Of a DNA stretch of 35,372 nt, positions 32,024 to 35,372 are shown piece by piece; position 1 is the stretch's first letter; each line of letters opens with the position of its first letter. The notes beneath the pieces are model-generated. The model did no database searches, was not told the origin of the DNA, and saw only the letters and a list, made by a program, of their open reading frames with translations. Both the position numbers and the translations under genes were made by a program. This DNA comes from a virus. The DNA lies in IMG/VR virus record IMGVR_UViG_3300034012_001657, positions 1 to 35,372 of that record, one strand, 5' to 3'.

Positions 32024-32487
32024 CCGACCAAGATTTCACCCAAGACGACATGATGCAACCGATCTACTGTATTGGATGCCGGAAGCACATCTCCAGAGCT
32101 TATAGCGACCTCACAAAAGGTCGGTGCATGGCTTGTGCCACTGCCTCCCAAACCGTAGCCGCACCGCCGATCCAGCAACCAAGCAAACCCTTTTCCTTTA
32201 AGGCACTTTTCTTCGGCTCTTTGGTGGACACATCCAGGCTAGTCGGGTCGTGCCAAAGGTGCGGATGTTGCAACTGTTTATACAAGAACAAATACAAGCC
32301 CGGCCCCTACGAAGTCTTAGGCGCGATTGCCGCCGGATGCTTTATCGTTGGCTTCTTCCTTTGCGGCTCGACATGGGTAATTACCGCCATCTGCCTCGTC
32401 GCCATGCTCTTCTTGCACCGGGAAGTCTTGTACACCGTCAAACGTTGCCCCGAGTGCGAAGCGGTTGAGAAGTTAGTCCCGATCTAA
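32020..32487 (+). CDS. Zinc-ribbon membrane protein co-expressed with repressor (155 aa)
   Basis: 155 residues. The N-terminal zinc ribbon (YCIGCRKH then RCMACAT) is followed by a Pro-rich linker, a cysteine cluster CQRCGCCNC near 83-92, two hydrophobic segments (about 102-116 and 118-132) and a final CPECEA. Two CxxC pairs and more cysteines can bind two zinc ions. It starts in an ATGA overlap with the repressor after GAGGAGA, and a terminator follows, so it is made in the lysogen. A superinfection-exclusion or host-conversion role is plausible but not shown. Confidence 0.65.
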   Translation: MTDQDFTQDDMMQPIYCIGCRKHISRAYSDLTKGRCMACATASQTVAAPPIQQPSKPFSFKALFFGSLVDTSRLVGSCQRCGCCNCLYKNKYKPGPYEVLGAIAAGCFIVGFFLCGSTWVITAICLVAMLFLHREVLYTVKRCPECEAVEKLVPI

Positions 32488-32513
32488 AGTCTTTTTCTTG
32501 GCTGAAAATAAAT

Positions 32514-32542
32514 CCTCGCTGAACCCAGCGGGGACTTTTTTT
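32514..32542 (+). terminator. Rho-independent terminator after the repressor unit
   Basis: CCTCGCTG (32514-32521) and CAGCGGGG (32526-32533) form an 8-bp stem with one T-G pair and a 4-base loop, followed by AC and seven T (32536-32542). It lies 27 bases after the stop of the zinc-ribbon gene. It would separate the lysogeny unit from the following promoter. Confidence 0.85.
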
Positions 32543-32562
32543 ACATTTTTTTTATTCTGATC

Positions 32563-32613
32563 TACATATTTGTGGAAATAGTGGTAATATATTTATGTAA
32601 CCGCGAAAGCGGT
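32563..32613 (+). promoter_or_regulatory. Promoter and leader hairpin of the 32.6-kb operon
   Basis: TACATA (32563-32568) and TAATAT (32585-32590) are 16 bp apart, and TGG precedes the -10 (extended type). TTTGTGGAAA (32569-32578) sits between them and repeats the box of the repressor control region, suggesting an operator. Near the predicted start (about 32597), ACCGC-GAAA-GCGGT (32600-32613) forms a stem with a stable GNRA loop, which may protect the message 5' end. A Shine-Dalgarno AAGGA follows before the first gene. Confidence 0.6.
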
Positions 32614-32630
32614 CGGAATAAGGATCACAC

Positions 32631-33137
32631 ATGGACACACCGTTCAACGCACACACAGCCGCAGAGTTAATTCTCAGCACCACACTCACCGCGCTCTTAA
32701 AGGGTCGCAACGCTAACATCAAGGCAGGGAATATCCTGCTCGCCAAAGCTCACGCGGACGAGAACACAATCGTCATCACCGAGCTAGACGGCTTTACCGA
32801 CCAACTCCGCGCAGAATTTCCCGCCCTTCTGCGCCGATATCCAGTAGACGGTTTCCGCACCGACGTGGGCGTCTGGGTCATCACCCCAGTTCCGCACCTC
32901 ACCCCAAACGAGTCGGTAGCGTTTCACCTCGAGCTATTCGAGGCATGGAGCTATGCCAACGGCTCTGAGATGCCGAGCAACTTCGCAATGGATCAGATGC
33001 GGCAGTTCGGAATGCTGGCTCACCACTGCCCAGAAGTTCTCCGCAAGTTTAACGCTCTCACCGAGGCCGATAAGTTTAACCAGCTAAACGGTCTAAAGCT
33101 CGCACTGCAAACACTATGCAACGGGAGTGCGGCCTAA
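32631..33137 (+). CDS. Phage protein, unknown function (168 aa)
   Basis: 168 residues, first gene of the second plus-strand operon, after AAGGATCACAC. It is mixed alpha/beta (AAELILSTTLTALLKGRNAN; WVITPVPHLTPNES) without membrane segments or a clear catalytic motif. It ends in a TAATG overlap. Later genes in the operon include an SSB-like protein, so a replication or early takeover role is possible. Not recognised. Confidence 0.65.
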   Translation: MDTPFNAHTAAELILSTTLTALLKGRNANIKAGNILLAKAHADENTIVITELDGFTDQLRAEFPALLRRYPVDGFRTDVGVWVITPVPHLTPNESVAFHLELFEAWSYANGSEMPSNFAMDQMRQFGMLAHHCPEVLRKFNALTEADKFNQLNGLKLALQTLCNGSAA

Positions 33138-33448
33138 TGCCTGACACAGAATTCGTCACGCCAGACGCCACGGTTCCAGATTCCGCGCTTGGCTTCGTAG
33201 GTGTAGACATTGTTTTCCAGATCGGAGATTTTAAGGTTTTCGTCAACTGGGAATTGGTGACGGCCTACGATCCGTTCGATTGGCAGGAGGAACCGCAATG
33301 GAAGTTCTCCCTAACGCACGGCAATTTCCACACTGAGTCCGATTGGAGCGACCAGGAGCCAACCGCAAAGCAAGCGCAGGAATTCCTATACGAGTCACTC
33401 CTAAAGGGAATCTTTGAAGAGAAAACACTCCAGGTGATCTGTCCATGA
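33137..33448 (+). CDS. Small phage protein, paralogue of the 359 gene (103 aa)
   Basis: 103 residues from ATG 33137 (TAATG overlap); an earlier in-frame ATG at 33116 lies in the previous gene. The segment IVFQIGDFKVFVNW, then a long beta stretch, then EFLYESLLKGIF matches the protein at 359-640. It is acidic with many Trp and Asp. Both copies lie in early plus-strand operons behind similar promoters. Function unknown. Confidence 0.65.
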   Translation: MPDTEFVTPDATVPDSALGFVGVDIVFQIGDFKVFVNWELVTAYDPFDWQEEPQWKFSLTHGNFHTESDWSDQEPTAKQAQEFLYESLLKGIFEEKTLQVICP

Positions 33449-33972
33449 CCACCGGACAAATGTACTCCGTACTGGACGCGGCGCAAACCGAAGCCGCGTT
33501 CGGTAAGGCGATTGATGATCTGCTTAGTCAGCAACACGACCTTAAGACAATGCCGAAGGACTTGCTCCAGAAAATCCGATCGCAGGTAGCCGACGAGTAC
33601 CGCCGGGCTTGCGACCAGGAGCGCAATAAGCAAATCTTCCGCTGGGTGAACAACCTCGCGAAAATCAGCGCACCTGAGTACCAGAAGTACAACCGCCTGC
33701 CGGACACGCCGCCCGAGAAGGACGACGAGCTTTATTCCAAGATGCTCGGCAACTGGGTGAGCGCACAGGTCTATCGTGCTTACCAGTACGAAGTCCGGAA
33801 GTACGACTGCCCAAAAGCGGCCGCCATTCTCGCCTTCATTGACACCAATTTCACCCGCAAAGTCTGCCCAGTAGACGGGCCGTACTTTAAGCGCGTGAAC
33901 CTCCTACCTGTAGAGCCAACCCTAGAAGACTTCTTCGGTGAGCTTGACTCCAAAGGTCTACGGACTATCTAA
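33445..33972 (+). CDS. Phage protein, unknown function (175 aa)
   Basis: 175 residues, starting in an ATGA overlap. Mainly helical and charged (AIDDLLSQQHDLKTMPKDLL, RSQVADEYRRACDQERNK), with a C-terminal part holding two cysteines (YDCPKA, KVCPVDG). It stands before the SSB-like gene. It may be a DNA-replication or recombination accessory, but there is no motif to say so. Confidence 0.6.
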   Translation: MTTGQMYSVLDAAQTEAAFGKAIDDLLSQQHDLKTMPKDLLQKIRSQVADEYRRACDQERNKQIFRWVNNLAKISAPEYQKYNRLPDTPPEKDDELYSKMLGNWVSAQVYRAYQYEVRKYDCPKAAAILAFIDTNFTRKVCPVDGPYFKRVNLLPVEPTLEDFFGELDSKGLRTI

Positions 33973-33983
33973 AACATAAACAC

Positions 33984-34607
33984 ATGGCATCAGGCACAGA
34001 ATCCCCAAAGGGACTAACATTCAACAACTACAGCATCAAAAACGGTGCATTCAACCAGTACGGAAAAGGAGTTCCAGACGGCACCAGTTTCACCTACATC
34101 AGTGGAGAACTTGACCGGATTCAACTCTTTGATGATCCAGGCAACTCGGCATACAATGTCAAGCCATACCTCGGCATCAGAGTTTCGCTCCGTGATGGAG
34201 AGACCATTGAGACATTCAAGATCAAACTCGCATCTCCTATCGGGGTCAGCTTCGCAAAGCGGCTGCACCATGTAGAGAAAGGGGATTTGGTAAAGCTCTC
34301 ACTGACTACCGGATCTAAGAACGCAAACGCGAGCTTTATCTCTCTTCGCGCCCTGGACGCGGACAGCGGAGAATGGGTATTGCCAGAACCTGCTGAATGG
34401 TCTAAGGGATCAACCGAAGGGATGAGCGAGGAAGACAAGATTGACTTCGACATCAAGAGGTTCAAGAACGCCAAGGAAGTCATTGTCAACCATTCCGCCT
34501 TTTATGTCCCCGAGGAAAAGACCGACGACGAACCGGAAGAACCAAAGGCAAAAGCCAAACCAGCGAAGAAGGCAGACCCAGACCACGATCCATTCGCCGA
34601 CGAATAA
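33984..34607 (+). CDS. SSB-like protein with acidic C-terminal tip
   Basis: 207 residues. The first 150 have alternating beta segments (GELDRIQLFDD, PYLGIRVSLRDGETIETFKI, LVKLSLTTGS), compatible with an OB fold. The end is Lys/Ala/Glu-rich and finishes DHDPFADE, like the acidic tip of single-strand DNA-binding proteins that recruits partners. The weak ribosome-binding site would fit moderate expression. Assignment as SSB is by tail and layout; other DNA-binding roles are possible. A strong terminator follows after 60 bases. Confidence 0.5.
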   Translation: MASGTESPKGLTFNNYSIKNGAFNQYGKGVPDGTSFTYISGELDRIQLFDDPGNSAYNVKPYLGIRVSLRDGETIETFKIKLASPIGVSFAKRLHHVEKGDLVKLSLTTGSKNANASFISLRALDADSGEWVLPEPAEWSKGSTEGMSEEDKIDFDIKRFKNAKEVIVNHSAFYVPEEKTDDEPEEPKAKAKPAKKADPDHDPFADE

Positions 34608-34667
34608 GACTTACCCAACCGACGGGGTTCTTATCAACGAGTAAGTTCTCCCTCTTCTCCTCCCATA

Positions 34668-34703
34668 GCCCGGTGTTTTACGCATTGGCACCGGGCATTT
34701 TTT
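34668..34703 (+). terminator. Rho-independent terminator after the SSB-like gene
   Basis: GCCCGGTG (34668-34675) and CACCGGGC (34689-34696) form a perfect 8-bp stem with a 13-base loop, followed by A and six T (34698-34703). It closes the 32.6-kb operon. The next gene starts 19 bases later with no clear promoter, so its expression may depend on read-through. Confidence 0.85.
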
Positions 34704-34721
34704 CCAAGAGAAACCAAAACA

Positions 34722-34970
34722 ATGAAACTTTCAGAAGCACACAAGCCAAAGGACGCCATCATCGCCGCTAGGAAGTACAACGGCGCAAGATGCTCTGACC
34801 GCCCGGACATTTACGGCAACGCCTACGGACAGCTAAAGCGCACCCGCCGAACTAAGCTCGGCACTTACACCCTTTTCGCAGGCATCGTCTTCCTGGCACT
34901 CGCCACGCTGACGGTTCTCGCCACGACATTGTACGCCGATCATCCTTGGTTGGCAGGATTAACACGATGA
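34722..34970 (+). CDS. Fused SDRPDIYG/membrane small protein (82 aa)
   Basis: 82 residues. The first half repeats the core of the 867 protein (AARKYNGARCSDRPDIYG, NAYG). The second half has a membrane segment (about 49-66, YTLFAGIVFLALATLTVL) and ends in YADHPWLAGLTR, the tail of the separate 1342 microprotein. It therefore combines two genes that are apart in the left operon. The orientation suggests the conserved half stays in the cytoplasm. Function unknown. Confidence 0.7.
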   Translation: MKLSEAHKPKDAIIAARKYNGARCSDRPDIYGNAYGQLKRTRRTKLGTYTLFAGIVFLALATLTVLATTLYADHPWLAGLTR

Positions 34971-35188
34971 AAGAATTAGAGTGGGAGCATTACCCAAAAT
35001 GCGAATGGAGCATTGCGTTCATAGGATATTGGGAGGCGTTCAAGATATTTGACGATGCACCTTCAACCCTACGAATTCAGAACGACGGGCAAAGAGTCGA
35101 GCTAGACTTCCGCACCCCCGAACGAGCCAAACGCGCCGCGCAGTCAATCGCTGACTTGTTGGCAGAAGCCGGGAGGGAGGTGGCGTGA
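34967..35188 (+). CDS. Small phage protein, unknown function (73 aa)
   Basis: 73 residues from ATG 34967, in an ATGA overlap and preceded by AGGA. It occupies the slot of the 1455 gene in the left cassette but has a different sequence (MKELEWEHYPKCEWSIAF). The C-terminal helix PERAKRAAQSIADLLAEAG is regular. A GTGA overlap joins it to the next gene. Not recognised. Confidence 0.6.
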   Translation: MKELEWEHYPKCEWSIAFIGYWEAFKIFDDAPSTLRIQNDGQRVELDFRTPERAKRAAQSIADLLAEAGREVA

Positions 35189-35372
35189 AGATCACTGTTG
35201 ACGTTCGGGATAAGGTATCGGCAGATTACGCACTCTCTCGTATTGGGATGTGGTACGGAAAGAACCGAATCAATCCAAAAGAAAACCCTATGTCTGGCGT
35301 TGCGATTTACGCTGATGGGATGGTCATATTCAAGCGACCTAACCGAAAGAGTGATTGCTTTGTAGCCTACTA
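35185..35372 (+). CDS. Partial second copy of the 1664 gene (cut by window end)
   Basis: 188 bases of a gene starting GTG, identical to 1664-1851 except for the start codon, one silent change and one Thr-to-Asn change. The rest is outside the window. It is the strongest DNA-level link between the two cassettes. The change of neighbour gene argues against simple end overlap of a circular assembly. Confidence 0.7.
   Translation, partial: MKITVDVRDKVSADYALSRIGMWYGKNRINPKENPMSGVAIYADGMVIFKRPNRKSDCFVAY

Noticed and set aside
35185-35372. Overlap of the two ends of a circular assembly
   Set aside because: The two copies differ at three of 188 bases and have different genes in front, so they are separate loci unless the assembly is mixed.
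1-35372. CRISPR arrays, insertion sequences, rRNA genes
   Set aside because: No regular repeat-spacer pattern, transposase motif or rRNA-like stretch was seen on either strand.

Overview
This window looks like most of the genome of a temperate, long-tailed (siphovirus-type) phage. A CI-like repressor, a tyrosine integrase and an apparently complete attP argue for a temperate life cycle. Portal, HK97-type capsid and protease, large terminase, tape measure and a frameshifted tail chaperone argue for a siphovirus. The host is bacterial (Shine-Dalgarno sites, extended -10 promoters), but I cannot name it from sequence alone. The attP core copies the 3' part of a tRNA-Leu(UAA) gene and has matching arm sites on both sides, which fits an excised or circular phage genome rather than an integrated prophage. 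Both window ends cut into one kind of plus-strand operon, so the window is probably a linearised piece of a circle.

Layout. 1-2236 (+): a promoter and a tightly overlapping operon of small unrecognised proteins. 1992-3038 (+): integrase. 2973-3207: attP. 3276-4212 (+): an HNH protein and a DUF7448-like protein. 4209-4260: an inverted repeat plus 10-bp direct repeats in a convergent gap. 4295-31249 (-): one long, almost gapless gene array. Read in the direction of transcription (right to left) it holds small early genes including a PD-(D/E)xK-like protein, a primase-helicase with an iteron cluster inside it, a TubC-like small protein, a sigma-like protein, amidase endolysin and holin, terminase, portal, MuF-like protein, prohead protease, capsid, connectors, major tail protein, tail chaperones with a -1 slip, tape measure, tail tip, fibre, a NodB-like deacetylase protein and a metallophosphatase. 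31250-31330: divergent control region. 31331-32487 (+): S24 repressor and a zinc-ribbon membrane protein, then a terminator. 32563-34607 (+): second promoter and an operon ending in an SSB-like protein and a terminator. 34722-35372 (+): a cassette paralogous to the left-end operon, cut by the window edge.

How it fits together. The repressor probably holds down the leftward lytic array and the rightward 32.6-kb operon. A TTTNNGGAAA box recurs near three promoters and is a candidate operator. RecA-stimulated self-cleavage of the repressor would release lytic growth. Integrase acts at attP. Primase-helicase and the SSB-like protein replicate the genome, possibly from iterons at 28617-28780. A sigma-like protein may switch on late genes. 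Virion genes and lysis genes share the leftward array.

Most interesting signals: the symmetric attP arms beside an integrase that lacks expected catalytic residues; the composite iterons inside the primase gene; a repeated TAGGTGTTTAG gene-junction element; a hairpin that hides one of these ribosome-binding sites; and duplicated, shuffled small-gene cassettes at the two ends of the window.
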